The notes: generated by a model from the letters alone, not told the origin. A stretch of 64,000 nucleotides of DNA from Platanthera guangdongensis (GCA_039583875.1 CM077159.1:104307287-104371286), one strand, 5' to 3'. Shown: positions 20,919 through 32,698, counted from the first letter of the stretch. Translations and numbers: made by a program.

Positions 20919-22443
20919 TGAAAGTGCAACTAGATCTGATATACTCTAGAGGGGGGTGAATAGAGTATATGGGGCTTTAAAAACTTTTACAAACTTTTAC
21001 AACAATTGTTGTAATATATGTGAGTAGGGAAGCAATAAAAAATCTAATCACAGTACTAAGTTAAACAAAAGCTAAGCACAGAAAAATCAAGGCCAGAAAC
21101 AAAAATTAAAAACAAGCAAAACTAGAAGACACAAGGAAATATAGTGGTTCCCCAAACTTGGGTACATCCACTCTTCTACCACCCTAGGTAGGAATCCACT
21201 GCAGGATGAGTTGATCAGGTGTCCTGGGCACCAATGAGCTTTTGATAAGGTGCTCAAAAACCAAAGCAGATTTTTTGATCAGGTGTCTTGCCACCAATGA
21301 GCTTTTGACAAGGTGCTCAAAAACCAAGTTCAAACTTTTGAAGGGAGTTTGAAAAACCCTTTACAGAGTGGGGTGAGAGAGTGATGGTAGTCTTCTCTTT
21401 CTCAAACAACTGAGAAGACTAAGTGGATTGATGTCAAAGCTCCCCCTGAATCCTTGAAATCTTCAGGAAGAAAAGCTTTGCTGAGGGTGATAGGCCTTCA
21501 AAGATTGAACTCCAGCAATGGATAATTTTCAGCAATAGCTGAAATGTTGAGTGTCTGGAGTCTTGAAATATGTTGGCCTTCAACACTTTGAAAACTAAAG
21601 AGATCTGAAGATTTGAAAACTTGATCTCCTTGGATGAGTGTTCTTCAGAATTCTTTGAGACAGAAGATTTTTGAGAGTTCTCTGTAGTCAGTGTCTCTCT
21701 CTCTCTATATTGTGTGTGTTCTTCTATATGAGAGATTCAAAAATCCTGTCTTTTATTCTCTGGTCAGAATAGAATATCATTCTCTGTCAAGTATAGCCGT
21801 TGGCCTGCATTAATTGCATCCTTAATTGCATAATCTCTTCTGGAGGAAAGTCCACAGAAACATTCCTTGAAAAATCCCTTGAAACTTGGTCCAGAATTGA
21901 ATGAAAACGGCTAGCAAATCTCTGAATTAATTGCAGAATAACTCCTAACTGATTTTGAATTTGAGTTCTGGAAGTTATTTGAAATCATCGAACTGATCTC
22001 TGCTATCGTCGAGCTGAGCTCAGCGATCAGGAAATCTTAAGCAGCAAAATATCGTTGATCTGAGCTCAAAGATCGTCGAACTAAGCTCAGAGATAAACAT
22101 CCAAAGCATAGTCAAAATCATCGACCCGAGCTCACCGATCGTCGAATGGAGTTCGACGATATAAAGAGGTTGAGCTCAGCGATCGTCGAATGGAGTTCGA
22201 CGATATGTCGAAGTTGAGCTAGACGATCGTCGACCGGAGTTCGACGAATCGTCGTGCTAAGCTCGATGATCAGACTTAGTCTCCAGACTGAGAATCCTCC
22301 TGGTCTTCAGGGCAGCTTCCAACCTAGACTTCTAACCCTTAGACTCAATTCTAATTGACCTATTAAGATATACAGAAGGTCAAGCAAAGGATTCCTAGAG
22401 ACATAGTGATCCTGACCCAAATTAGTAATAGGGTGTTCCAACA
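20919..22443 (-). repeat. S1 5' LTR
   Basis: 1,525 bp, pairing with 877-2,397 at about 98 percent identity by hand comparison. It holds the dyad array at about 21,985-22,270 and a TATA-like GAATAAAAG (21,750-21,758) downstream in sense. It is followed on the plus strand by the GGGGG duplication at 22,444-22,448. Confidence 0.95.
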
Positions 22444-22448
22444 GGGGG

Positions 22449-23233
22449 TATGTGTTTCGTATCGCAAGCTTATTTAATTCCTGGTAGTCTATGCACAGAC
22501 GTAATGTCCCATCATTCTTCATCACGAACAATACTGGTGCTCCCCAAGGCAAGGAACTAGGGTGAATGAATCTAGCATCTATTAGCTCCTGCAGTTGAAT
22601 TTTTAGCTCAGCTAGTTCTCTTGGGGCCATCCGGTAAGGTGCTTGGGACACTGGCCTTGCTCCGGTCACGAGCTCGATATGAAAGTCGACTTCTCACCGT
22701 CGTGGCAATCCAAGGAGCGACTCAGGGAAAATGTCCAAGAAGTCGCTTACTACTGGGACCTTGGCGAGCTCTTGTGTTTTGTCCTCCATTTCGAAGTAAA
22801 TAAGGTATATTTCCTCCTTTTTTTCAGACCGATCTCATAGTCTGTGATGAAGTCAAATTAATACGAGAGACAGAGAGTACACTTGTCAACGTAATATCCT
22901 GACCATTTGGGTTCTATAGTCGGACTTCTCGCGCTGAACAATTTATTTGCCCCTTGTGCTCGGCTAGCCAATCCAATCCCAGTATGATATCAAATCTGGT
23001 TATTGCTAAGATCGTTACAAAGATCTCAAATTCCACGTCTCCTAGAATTGACTGGAATGCACATTTTTCTGTTGAAGTCATGTCTGATCCATCTGGTAGA
23101 CGGATCCGTATAGACAGTCCAGACGAATGAGCAACATTCTCTTTAGTCATAATGCAATGTTGGGACACAAAGGAGTGCGTTGCTCCAGTGTCGAAGAGGG
23201 TCTTGGTGGGGTGTCCTTCTACCATCAAAATTT
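22449..23233 (-). pseudogene. pol: G1 gypsy pol, proximal half: protease and RT start
   Basis: Reading leftward, the protease starts right after the intron: EILMVEGHPTKTLFDTGATHSF, with the later FDIILGLDWLAEHKG (23,228-22,914). After a degraded linker comes the RT N-terminus ([37 protein letters not shown]) to 22,449, where S1 is inserted; the RT resumes at 871. The [12 protein letters not shown] stretch is typical of chromovirus RT. Stops and frameshifts occur in the linker around 22,700-22,910. Confidence 0.88.
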
Positions 23234-23359
23234 CTGACAGAATAGGCAGTATATATACATATATTATATTTTAATATACAAGATATAGGTTTGCAAAACA
23301 TATCCTAGTTTAGCATAAGTAGCAACATCTGACATATCTCTATTGCCTAATATATATAC
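23234..23359 (-). other. G1 intron between gag and protease (126 nt, phase 1)
   Basis: In sense it opens ATAG|GTATATATA and closes CCTATTCTGTCAG|AAATTT. It is strongly A/T-rich, as plant introns are. The unspliced frame stops six codons in (CAA TAG). The spliced frame continues exactly in phase from the Gag end (DLVI) into the protease segment MVEGHPTKTLFDTGA. Site, phase and early stop match G2, G3 and G4. Confidence 0.75.
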
Positions 23360-24560
23360 CTATCACTAAATCAGGGGCCGGTCCATTCTGCAGATCTAGT
23401 GCATAGGCCTCCAAAGGCGCTGTGCGGCCCAGTTGGCCTCTCCTGCTAGCACTGCCTCGACGGCCTCTCTGGCCATGTACTCGTACTGGATGCCCACCCT
23501 ATACAGCTCCTAGTCCTGGCCTTTCTGCTGTCGGTGGGCATAAGGCCCTCATATGTTCTAGCTGCTGACAGAAGAAGAAATTCCCTATAAAGGGAATATC
23601 TCGTCGGATTACTGGCACGGGCTGTGGTGCTGGAGCTGGTCTGAAGTCCTGCTGCGGTGCTGGGGGTGCTGGTGGAATTGGTGGGCGCCTATAAGGTTGT
23701 CTACGGTGTCTCTGCCTTCACCCTCTATCCTGTTGGTGGGGAGCAGCTCCTCTATATTGTCTCAAGCCTCTAAGAACCTCAACTTGTCCTCTGTGCTGCT
23801 AGGCTACCATCCGTCGGTCCAACTCTAGCGTCGCTGTGTGAGTAGCTATGGTGTGGAAGGTAGACTGAGAGATCATAATCAGAGCCTGCCTTCGGTCATC
23901 ACGTAGGCCTAGGTAGAATCGGGAAGCTCTATCCCTATCGGAGGAAGCCAAATTCCCGGCAAAGCGTGTCAGGTGTATGAACTCCCTCTCGTACTTAGGC
24001 ATTGTCCGGTCTCCCTATCGGATGTGCAGGAACCTCTCTTGTAGAACAGCTCGGTCTATGTCTGTAATAAAGAACTCCAGCAGGGCCTCTGAGAACTCTC
24101 CCCCATAGTATGTCGCTCATTGGTCGTCCTCTAAAGGTAGAGCGGCTTGCCGCTCTCCACCAATCCCTAGCATATCCTTCTAACAAGGTCACTACCAGTG
24201 AGACTGCAGCTACTGTTGGGCACATCATGCCTACTAGCAGCTCCTTCATAAGCTCCACCCACTCCTCTTCCTAGATAGCAGTCTCTATGCCTCTGAAAGT
24301 AGGAGGCCTTATTCCTCGAAAGTTTGTCAGCAAATCGGTAGGCGCCATCATTTCTCGTGGTGGTTGTTCCAAGGCTGTCCGGAAAGTGGCCAGGATGGCC
24401 TTCAGTGACTGCCCCAAGTCAGTCTCGGAAAAGGTACAGCCACGGGGATGACTGGGTCTAGTGGTGGGGTGGCGGGAACATATCCTCTGGAAGAGGACCC
24501 CACGTTACTGTACTCTGGTATCTAGAGAAGTAACAGGAAAGATTGTCAGTACTTTGCAAA
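23360..24560 (-). pseudogene. gag: G1 gag (gypsy type, decayed)
   Basis: Gag core visible in pieces: NFRGIRPPTFRGIE near 24,310, LVVTLLEGYARDWWRAA and STFRGRPMSD near 24,130-24,210, then after a frameshift near 24,110 MPKYEREFIHLTRFAG and SRFYLGLRDDRRQAL near 23,880-24,000. The knuckle region is degraded. The C-terminus before the intron reads NGPAPDLVI. Multiple frameshifts; not functional. Confidence 0.8.
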
Positions 24561-24752
24561 AGTAGGGTAAATTTGCAAACACGGCTGATGAAGCGGAAAC
24601 AATATCGTACGGGCATACTAACGTGCAGTCTAGAATCCTTAAGCCTCTATACTAGGGTCCGCCAGGCTTTCACTGCAAGGTTCTTCCCGAACCGAGGAAC
24701 GAAGCGAGGGACGGGGAAATCCTGAGACTGCTCCACAAGGACGAATTGTGAT

Positions 24753-24766
24753 CGCTCTGATTCATT
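24753..24766 (-). other. G1 primer-binding site (degenerate)
   Basis: In sense, AATGAATCAGAGCG directly follows the LTR end ACTTACA. It aligns with AATTGGTATCAGAGCG after a two-base loss and a substitution, fitting a decayed initiator Met-tRNA site. It fixes the left LTR edge. Confidence 0.6.
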
Positions 24767-24954
24767 TGTAAGTCCCCCCCCCAACCTTTGCCTCGGGTCG
24801 GGCCGGAGGGTATCTTATGTGCCCAAGGCGTCTGCCCAGTGCTCCTTTTAAGGGGTGATGACCCACTCTCCTAAGCACTATTTGGTCTCCTTGCTCGGCT
24901 AGAATCACAACATTCATAACACATCAGAGAATTGCAGAAGCATTAATAGGAAAA

Positions 24955-24957
<3 letters not shown>

Positions 24958-25029
<72 letters not shown>
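24958..25029. repeat. (AT)n microsatellite
   Basis: Uninterrupted AT/TA dinucleotide run of about 70 bp within the U5 side of the G1 LTR. Confidence 0.97.
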
Positions 25030-25034
<5 letters not shown>

Positions 25035-25484
25035 ATAAATATTTACATGAGTCCAAGGCCTTAGCCTATGTTCTTATATAAGCCCGCAAGTTGTATGAGT
25101 TCTACATCTAACCCTCATTCTCCCTCTTTATACTACTTGTTGGTCCTCACGTCACGAAACTCTTCAGATGTCGGTGGTGCTTTGACTTGAGTAGTCCTAA
25201 CTGCTGGCACATTCTCCTAGAGCGGGGGTCGCTACGGTGCTCCATCTCATATGAATGGTTATTTAAATAAGAATTAGTTACAGGGCTAAGTAGAAACAAA
25301 TCCCTCCCCGGATCCATATCCTGGGAACGAGCACACACGCATCCAGCATTATAAGATAGACAAAGCATGAGAGAGTTAGCACAGTATTTAACATAGGAGC
25401 AGTAATAAAAGAAAAATAACATAATAGAAGTAGCAGCAATATTAACACCAGTTGTGAAAAGGGCTCTACTAGTACACCAGCACA

Positions 25485-25612
25485 CTAGAAATACACTTGT
25501 ATCTTATCGCAGACATTCACAGCCGCGCACACACATCCTATCGCAGACATTCACAGCCGCACACACATCCTATCATAGGCATTCACAGATGCGCACACAC
25601 ATCCTATGTCGA
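25485..25612. repeat. Short tandem repeat, about 33-bp unit, 3-4 copies
   Basis: Unit of the type CGCAGACATTCACAGCCG followed by CACACACATCCTAT, repeated three to four times with small changes, inside the G1 LTR. Confidence 0.85.
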
Positions 25613-26282
25613 CATAGTATGGGCTGCTTCTTTTCAAGCAGAGTAGCGAGCCCTGCGAGCTTCACCGATGTGGCCCTCGGTGATAGTGGCCAGCCCTGCC
25701 ACTTCTGGGGTGGTCGTACAACACAGTCCCAGGCCCCAACGTACAACCGGGTGTACTATTGGATGTGAACAACATCCGGCGTTACCGTATTTTTGCTGAC
25801 CAGCGGAGGAAATCCCAACGGGGAATAAAACATGACGGCCGGTCACCCGTGGTACCCATCTCCCTATCTCCTTGTGTGGTTGACCTTCCGCACCGGTACG
25901 AACGATCTGAATAAAGGACGGACCCGCCACAATTTATCGCAAGCAGATTTACAAGAAATCAAACATACAAATTTGTTAGCACGCACCGGGTTTATGGCAG
26001 CCTACCCCACGATGCTTCAAACTTCGGGCGGCGGTTCTTAGCTTGAATTTCGACATGGAGCGTGGGAGCACTTTATTTGGGGCTAAACCTGGAGGAACAC
26101 CTCAACTCTGGTTATCCCCAACTAAGGCTCGACCTTAATAAACAACAGCTCGTTATAGTAGGACTCGTGCTTAGGTCAATAAGTTGCAGGAATAAAAGTG
26201 GTAGTTTAGGGCTTTGATAATGAAAGCTGCATAATTTATGTGCTGGAAAAATATGCGACAAGTAAGGAACTGGAGTAGTATT

Positions 26283-26648
26283 GACTTGAAAGTGCTGAAT
26301 TAAACTTGACCAGTATGAGACTAGAATTGAATTGAAAGTACTGAATTGAACTTGACTAGTACTACACTGGAATTAAATTGAAAGTACTGAGTTGAACTTG
26401 ACCAGTACAAGACTGGAATTGAATTGAATGTACTGAATTAAACTTGACCAGTATGAGACTGGAATTGAATTGAGAGTACTGAATTGAACTTGACCAGTAC
26501 GAGACTAGAATTGAATTGAAAGTACTGAATTGAACTTGACCAGTACAAGACAGGAGTTGAATTGAATGTATTGAATTGAACCTGACCAGTACAAGACTTG
26601 AGTTGAATTGAAAGTACTGAATTGAACTTGACCAGTATGAGACTGGAA
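26283..26648. repeat. 46-bp tandem repeat, about 8 copies
   Basis: Unit GTACTGAATTGAACTTGACC followed by AGTACGAGACTGGAATTGAA and TTGAAA. Copies differ by point changes (GACCAGTATGAG, GACTAGTACTAC, GACCAGTACAAG). GTACT/AGTAC forms a small dyad in each unit. It lies inside the G1 LTR, in the transcribed part if the TATA box at 28,317 is used. Confidence 0.93.
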
Positions 26649-28316
26649 TAATCATAAAGAAGAAAAGTTTATTAGTCCAACCACTCCTTTCAGTTCATCT
26701 CCATTTTTAGGAGGCACATTCAATTCTATTTCAGTTTTTAAAGGCTTCTTGGGTTACATCCATTATTAAGATCCGACAGCAATTTAATTGTGCCATGTTT
26801 GTTACGGTTTAAATGGATCTGGGACTCATTAGGAGTCACACTCTTTTTAATCGTCGAGAATAATTTGTGAATCACTATTCATACTCTCGCCTTCTGAGTG
26901 TGCCCGAAGTTTCCCAAGAGTTGAGGCATTCGATGGTTTCATGAAGTCTCGGGGCAACCAGAGCTTTGCTACTTGTCTCGGCCACTCACGTTGGTGGTGT
27001 AATTTTAAACTTGATATTTAAATTTGGTGGGATGGTCGCGCGTTCCAATTTTCATTTTCGGAGAAAGTGAGCGAAATAAATACCAGGCGCGGCCCTAAAC
27101 TCTTAGAATTTGAAAGAAAATTCATTTCTTATCTCCATGTCCCCAAATTTAATAGAACCCTTGGGTGAGACTATTAAGTTTTTATAAATTATTTCATATT
27201 TTTTACCCAAGTTTTGGGTCATTTATTTGGCCTAATAAACATTATTTAAGCTTTAAAAAATAATAAAACATTTAATAATTTTCAAAATTTTTGTGGAGAA
27301 ACCCCTCAATATGGGGAACGTTTTTCTTGTTGACCACTTTACGCACTGGGGCTCTGATTTGGCCCCATAAAATTCATAAAGTTATATTAAGGGATTTGGT
27401 TTGCAATTAGCAGATCAACCACAATTTATGTGTCTGAGATTGAGTCGGAAGGCTTAACGCGCCGTTGCTTCCCCATAGCAGTTCAGCTGCAGATCCGCAA
27501 TGGGGGCACAGAAATGGAGGCAGGGGGGGGGGGGGGTGGGGAATAGGTGATCCCCGCCATCCATCTCATCACCGGAGATGGATGACGATGATTTATTCTT
27601 TGTAGTAGAAAGAGGTTGCGACCCTCTGTCACCACCGGCCAGTCGGTCCTTGGTGCCGGCGCCGCCCCGGTAGGTTTGCCGAGGGCCGGTGAGTCCTTGA
27701 GTGGTGGTCCGGCGGCCCACCACCATCGGCCACCGCCTAATTTAGCCAACCTGAGAGCGGAGTGGCGGTGGTCCTGCTCCTAGCGCCACCGCACCACCCC
27801 GTCTCTCCGTCGTTGAGCCCAGCCCCGAAACCACCCCTAACCAGCATGCCGGGGGCAGGTCCCTTCTCCGATGGTGGCCCGACGACCAACCGCCACTGCC
27901 ACCGCCGGAGATAAAACAAAGCAAAACTCTGCTTCTCAGGTGCCATCGGAGCGGCATTTTCTGGCGATACCCCTGCCTTTCACAACCGGGGAAAGTCATA
28001 CCCGGTGGTTTAGCCCTTCCCCAGTTCCACCACCGGTACTGGGAGGGTCTAGACTTCCTGCTGCCACCAGCCGACTTGGAGCATGGGTCGGGTGTCGGCG
28101 GCGCTCCGGCCACCTGAGGTCCCATGCAGGTCGTCCAGAAGATGGGGAAGGAGGAGGAGAAAGCTTCTACCTGTGCAGGAGGGGCTGACTTGATTGGCCA
28201 TGAAAGGTGGCGGTGGTGGTGAATCACGGGTTGAGGTTTTCCGGCGAGCTAGGGTTTCGGTGAGGTCTCCCTTGGGCTCGTTTCTCTTGGTGGAGAGAAA
28301 GGAAGGGGGTTGGTGC

Positions 28317-28323
28317 TTTTATA
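28317..28323 (-). promoter_or_regulatory. G1 LTR TATA box
   Basis: TATAAAA in the context GGCTATAAAAGCACC on the minus strand, followed about 30 bp later by a G/C-rich transcribed-leader-like stretch containing GAAACCCTAGC. The position divides the LTR into U3 and R-U5. Confidence 0.55.
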
Positions 28324-29343
28324 GCCTGAGGAGGGGGGGCAGCCTCACCCTCATCCTCGGTGTGGGATTAACCCAAGAGGGAGAGAGAGGAGGAGTTCTT
28401 CTCCTCCACTTCGGTGGACCCAGGGCTCCTCCTGGTTGGCCAGGAGTAGGTGGGGCCTCCCCTATGGGTTTACCTTAGGTGGGCTTAGGCCTTGATTCCT
28501 AAGGGGAGGGAAGAAGGAGGGGTAAGGAGGGATTGGCCCATCTTGGCCCATGGCCTTCCTTCTTGCTGGTTGGTGGCCCAAGGGTGAGTGGGAGAAGGGC
28601 CCTAGAGTACTAATGAGGAGGATGTGTGTGTCTCATTTGGAAAAATTCCAAAAATTTGAATTTTAGGGGGGGTTTACCAAAGTCAACCCTAGGGTGGGTC
28701 CCCCATGCTGGTCAAAGTCAAAGTGGGTCCAAGACATTGGGGTCGGGTCAAAGTTGGGGTATCTCGTTATAATTTGTGTGTGCACGCTTTTCGGTGCACG
28801 AATATACTCGATTTGACCTAGAGTTGGCTATTCGTCATTGAAATTGTCCTGGACAACTTCTGTTGACCTCGTATTGACTATACGAGTCTAGAGCCACTGA
28901 CTGGGGTTGAATCGGATTTCGTTTGGTAAAAGTCCAAAACTGTGCGTCGCGGCGCACTAAATTAATCAAAATGTCTTTATTCATCGTTAGATCTCGGATT
29001 GTGATGCAACGAGTTCTGACGTGACCGTATTGTTTATACAAGGCCATAGGAGCTGACAAGAATCGAATCAGAGTTCTCTAGACCGATATTCGAAATCTTG
29101 TCTTTGTGATGTTTTACAAGGGATGTTCATATCCACTATATGATCTCAGGGTCCAACGGGATGAGTTCCGATGCATTCGTACTAATTATACGATGCCACA
29201 ACAATTGACAGAAACTCAAATCAGAGCTCTGTAGATCCATTTCTCGCTTAAGGTTACCTTCTACCAGGTCATGGGTAGGATTCGTCTCACTTTTATTGGG
29301 CCTACTTCGGCTCTGGTGGCCTATTAAAAGTCGGGATGTTACA

Positions 29344-29962
29344 CTGAGAATGTTGTGTGGATCACAAATGTCATAAGTGGATCATTTGGGATAGAACCAG
29401 TTCAGTATGACAACATCCCTATGTTCTCTACACAGATTCAAGAAGCACTGAATGCAGGAAAGTTAGTTCAGTTTGCTAAAGAAGGTGCACAGTAGGATGA
29501 ACCAGTTATTGATATTCAATCATTCAGCCCCACTGCTGACCAAATTTTGAAGGCAAAAGGGAAATCTGCAGCTACTAAAGAGGAATAAGAGGTCAGAGCC
29601 AGCAAGAAAAGATACATAGAGCAAATGGAAGCTAGGCCTGACTTTAAGCAGTGGAGCCTTGAGTCAAGGACCATCATTCTGTCAGCATGGGAGTAGGTAA
29701 AGACCAAGATGACTGAGAGAGGTAAGTTGTATAGCTCTATTGAGTGGGCTAAGATGGAAAAGAGGGAGAATGAAAGAAGGAAATACAGAAAGGACAGTAA
29801 TGTTGTCACCTTACCTCCAAATGTTATTGAGCCTATAAAGTACATTACAAAACACTTTATTTACTTCCAAAGACAGAAAATCAAAAGTCTAAAGCTGCAG
29901 CTGAGAAGACTGTCAAGGAGCCCAAAAGCAGTGGCATTGTTATAAGAGAACCTAAAACATGA
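29344..29962 (+). pseudogene. S2 ORF3, C-terminal part (SIRE extra ORF)
   Basis: One frame reads ENVVWITNVISGS, FSPTADQILKAKGKSAATKEE, then MEARPDFKQWSLESRTIILSAWE and LYSSIEWAKMEKRENERRKYRKD, broken by TAG and TAA codons and a final frameshift, ending at a TGA near 29,962. The Lys/Arg-rich C-terminus and position before the polypurine tract match ORF3 of S4 (43,271-43,886). G1 is inserted at its left edge, so the start lies outside the window. This ORF3 shows little similarity to that of S1. Function unknown. Confidence 0.75.
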
Positions 29963-30170
29963 GAATGTTTTCTTTTTATCTTAGAGGGTTGAAGGATGTG
30001 TGATTTTTTTTGTATTATGCACATTAAAAACATTTATCCTTCCAAGTTAATGAATATCTATTTAAATTAAATTAGTGTTTATTATTTCTGTGATATGCTT
30101 GTTGTGTACATCAAATTTATGTTGCATATGTGAGTTAGTGTATATCATTGTCCTAGGTTTTGACTTCTTC

Positions 30171-30184
30171 AAATAGGGGGAGAT
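30171..30184 (+). other. S2 polypurine tract
   Basis: AAATAGGGGGAGAT directly precedes TGTTGGGTCC, the start of the S2 3' LTR. Confidence 0.9.
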
Positions 30185-32698
30185 TGTTGGGTCCCTTGAT
30201 CCAAATGTCCAAGATTTGAAGAAGTCCAAATGAACAATTGTATACACATGTGTGTAATCTAACAGTTATCATAAGTTTGTTTGTGCAGGATGTTCCTTGG
30301 AACATGATTATAAAGGTTGTTCAAGTGTCTGTGACAAGTGGTCATAAGGCAGAGATGTGGAGCGACTGAAATCAGTCTAAGTCCACAGAAATTGAGTGAA
30401 GATAGCTCACTCAATGCCTGATACGCAGAAGCGTCGAGTAAAGACAAGTCAGTCAAAGCTTTTGTATTGACAGAGAAGAAAAATGTCTAAGTCCACAGAC
30501 GTTAAGTGATGTCAACTCACTCAACGCCATACAGCTTGAAGCGTTGAGACAAGCTCTCTCAGTGAAAGCCAGAAGAGAAGATAGACAGAAAAATCTGTCT
30601 AAGTACAAAAGCATTGAGTGATGAAGCTTCACTCTGTGCTCTCAATGCCTCAGCAAGCCAACAGACTTTAGAGATGCGGCTAAGTATAAAAGCGTTGTGT
30701 GATGAAGCTTCAATCAACGCTCTCAACGCCTGTTGGTGCTGGAAGATTGTCGAAGGACAAAAGCATTGAGTGATGAAGCTTCACTCAATACTCTAAATGA
30801 TTCATAACAGAATTATTGTCAAAGTATTTTGGTGTTGAGTTAAGCTTGCTCACTCAACGCCTATTGACAGAAAATTTGTCCAAGTATTTTTGGTGTTGAG
30901 ACAAGCTTGCTCCCTCAATGCCCAGTGATAGAAAATATATCTAAGTATTTTTGCATTGAGTAAAGCTTACTCACTCAACGTGTAGTGACAGAAAATCTGT
31001 CTAAATGTTTTGGCGTTTATTAAAGCTTACTTACTCAACCCCTAGTGACAGAAAATCTGTCTAAGTATTTTGGTGTTGAGTAAATCTTACTCACTCAATA
31101 CGTAGTGACATAAAATCTGTCCAAGTATTTTAGCGTTGAGTAAAGCTTACTCACTCAACGCCTAGTGACAAAAAATATGTCTAAGTTTTTGGCGTTGAGT
31201 GAAGGTTGCTCACTCAATGATTATACTAATATTGCTTGAATTTGATTAAGTCCATAGATGCTGACATCAGCAAAAGTCAACAAGATTCAAAAAGAGGTGG
31301 GATGGCTGCAGTACATGACAACTTTTGACAATTAAAGTAAAGGTGCAGCTGTCAAATTTAGTGGTACCCAATGGTCAAAATAGTCGTTGAGCCTCGGGAA
31401 TAAAAGAATGAGGATCAGTTTGGTGAAATTAACTTTTGTATTATTCTGAATAGACAGAACCTCATCTTCTTCCTCACTATTCTTGGAGTGGTGAAGTTTG
31501 AAGGACAAAATTTACTAATCCAGAGGTTCAAGTAAGTTAGCTGCAGCAAGCTTCATCTGCTATAGCAAGTTCAGAAGGGAGTTCTGAGAAAGAAGAAGAA
31601 GCAGATCATTCTAGTCTCTATAGTCAAGTGTTGATTGAAGAACAGAAGATCTATCAAATCATCAGTCTTCTTCAGCAAGTTCAGAAACAAGTTTCTAAGT
31701 TACTTCAACAAGCAATAGCTTATTGAAGATCTGTTTTCTTATTGCTAAGAAGAAGTTAGGGCTGAGGTAAACTCAGCTCAGGAGGTAGGGACAGAGAAAT
31801 CTCTCTAGTGTCAAGTAAACCTTACCAACCAACCCTTCTCCTTATAGGATCTATTCTTGGATCTAAGTGTGGAATCCTTTTTTGATCTATGTTATAAGCC
31901 TATTTTATAAAGGTTGAGGTAGGATTCTTGTGTGGATCTGAGTGTAGGATCCGGTTGCAGATCTAAGGTAGGGCTTTGGCCTGAGTGTAGGATCCATTTT
32001 GGATCTGAGTGTAGGATTTGATTGTAGATCTGAGGTAGGTTGTTTAGCATGAGGTGGGATTCTGTTGAGAATCTGTGCTAGAGTATGTATGTCTGAGGTA
32101 GGGCTTTGGCCTGAGAGTAGGATCCAATTTGGATATGTGGTAGGGCTCTTGAGCCTGAGATAGGAGAGTCATTCTCTCTGAATTGTAGGAAACTTGTGCC
32201 TGAGTTGTAGGATCCTTTGGATCTAAGGTAGGGACTTTGTGCCTAAGTTGTAAGAGCTTCATTATCTGTGAGGTAGGGCTATCCTCCCAGCCTGAGTTGT
32301 AGGGCCTTTGGGCCTGAGGTAGGTGATCTTTGGATCACTGAGTTGTAGGGCCTTGTACCTAAGTTGTAAGTCTTGCAGGAGACTGAGAGATCCTGCAGGA
32401 TTTGAGGTGTAAACTCTTTGGAGCAGAGTTTTGTTTTTTGAGAAGTGCCTTATCTAACAAGAATTTAGAAAGGTGGGAGGGAAAGTGGACGTACCCATAA
32501 TCTGGGGAACCATTATAAATTCTATGTGTGCTTCTTGTGTTGTTTCTTTGTTGCATGTTGTGTGTCTCTTGAAAGCAGAAAACCACTTACTCACAAAGCA
32601 CTTAAAGAAGTAAAACAAATGATAGTCACAAGAGACTAAGAAACCATTCCACCCCGCCCACTAGGTGATTTAGCTATCCTTGAAAATAAAGACTTTCA
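30185..32698 (+). repeat. S2 3' LTR
   Basis: 2,514 bp, TGTTGGGTCC...AAAGACTTTCA. U3 holds a two-hairpin array (30,385-31,215). A TATA-like GAATAAAAG is at 31,398-31,406. The transcribed part holds short repeats of the type GAGTGTAGGATC (31,845-32,400). The end motif CCATTCCACCCCG...GACTTTCA is shared with S3 and S4. To its right the sequence returns to ORF3 of S3, so S2 is inserted in S3; the target duplication cannot be checked because the left end is outside the window. Confidence 0.88.
30385..31215 (+). repeat. S2 U3 two-hairpin array (about 60-bp unit)
   Basis: In the distal half the unit is about 60 bp with two separate palindromes: GCGTTGAGT...ACTCAACGC with AAGCTT at the centre, and GACAGAAAATCTGTC. 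About seven units run from 30,830 to 31,215. The proximal half holds looser versions (CATTGAGTGATGAAGCTTCA). Arm changes are often matched on the other side. Confidence 0.88.

Larger units (their letters stand above)
877..22443 (-). mobile_element. S1: SIRE-type Ty1/copia retrotransposon, interrupted by G2
   Basis: Complete copia element in minus orientation, with LTRs at both ends, an initiator Met-tRNA primer site, a polypurine tract, gag, PR-INT-RT-RNase H in copia order, and a large extra ORF (ORF3) after pol. Extra 3' coding capacity, long LTRs and a tract of the form GGGGGAGAT before TGTTGG are typical of the SIRE lineage. Gypsy G2 (4,352-13,852) lies inside ORF3, so the element without it is about 12 kb. 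A frameshift in gag, a TGG-to-TGA change between integrase and RT, and frameshifts in the protease and integrase regions and in RNase H make it non-autonomous. By hand count the LTRs differ at about 25-30 substitutions plus a few indels. Confidence 0.95.
24767..29343 (-). repeat. G1 5' LTR (about 4.6 kb)
   Basis: Plus-strand ends TGTAAG...GATGTTACA give TG...CA in sense with an inverted TGTAA/TTACA. Left edge is set by the primer site, right edge by the switch to S2 ORF3 at 29,344. A TATAAAA box lies at 28,317-28,323 in sense (GGCTATAAAAGCACC), which gives a U3 of about 1.0 kb and a very long R-U5. Contents are a G/C-rich stretch (27,430-28,560) just after the predicted start, a 46-bp tandem array (26,283-26,648), a 33-bp tandem array (25,485-25,612) and an AT microsatellite (24,958-25,029). 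The partner LTR lies outside the window, so length and integrity are unconfirmed; a further nested insertion is possible. Confidence 0.65.

Noticed and set aside
24958..25029. Possible origin or matrix-attachment role of the AT run
   Set aside because: A plain dinucleotide microsatellite; nothing else supports a function.
27430..28480. Possible host gene in the G/C-rich part of the G1 LTR
   Set aside because: Short overlapping frames on both strands, no recognisable domain, and a TATA box placed as for an LTR promoter. Kept only as a possible captured fragment.
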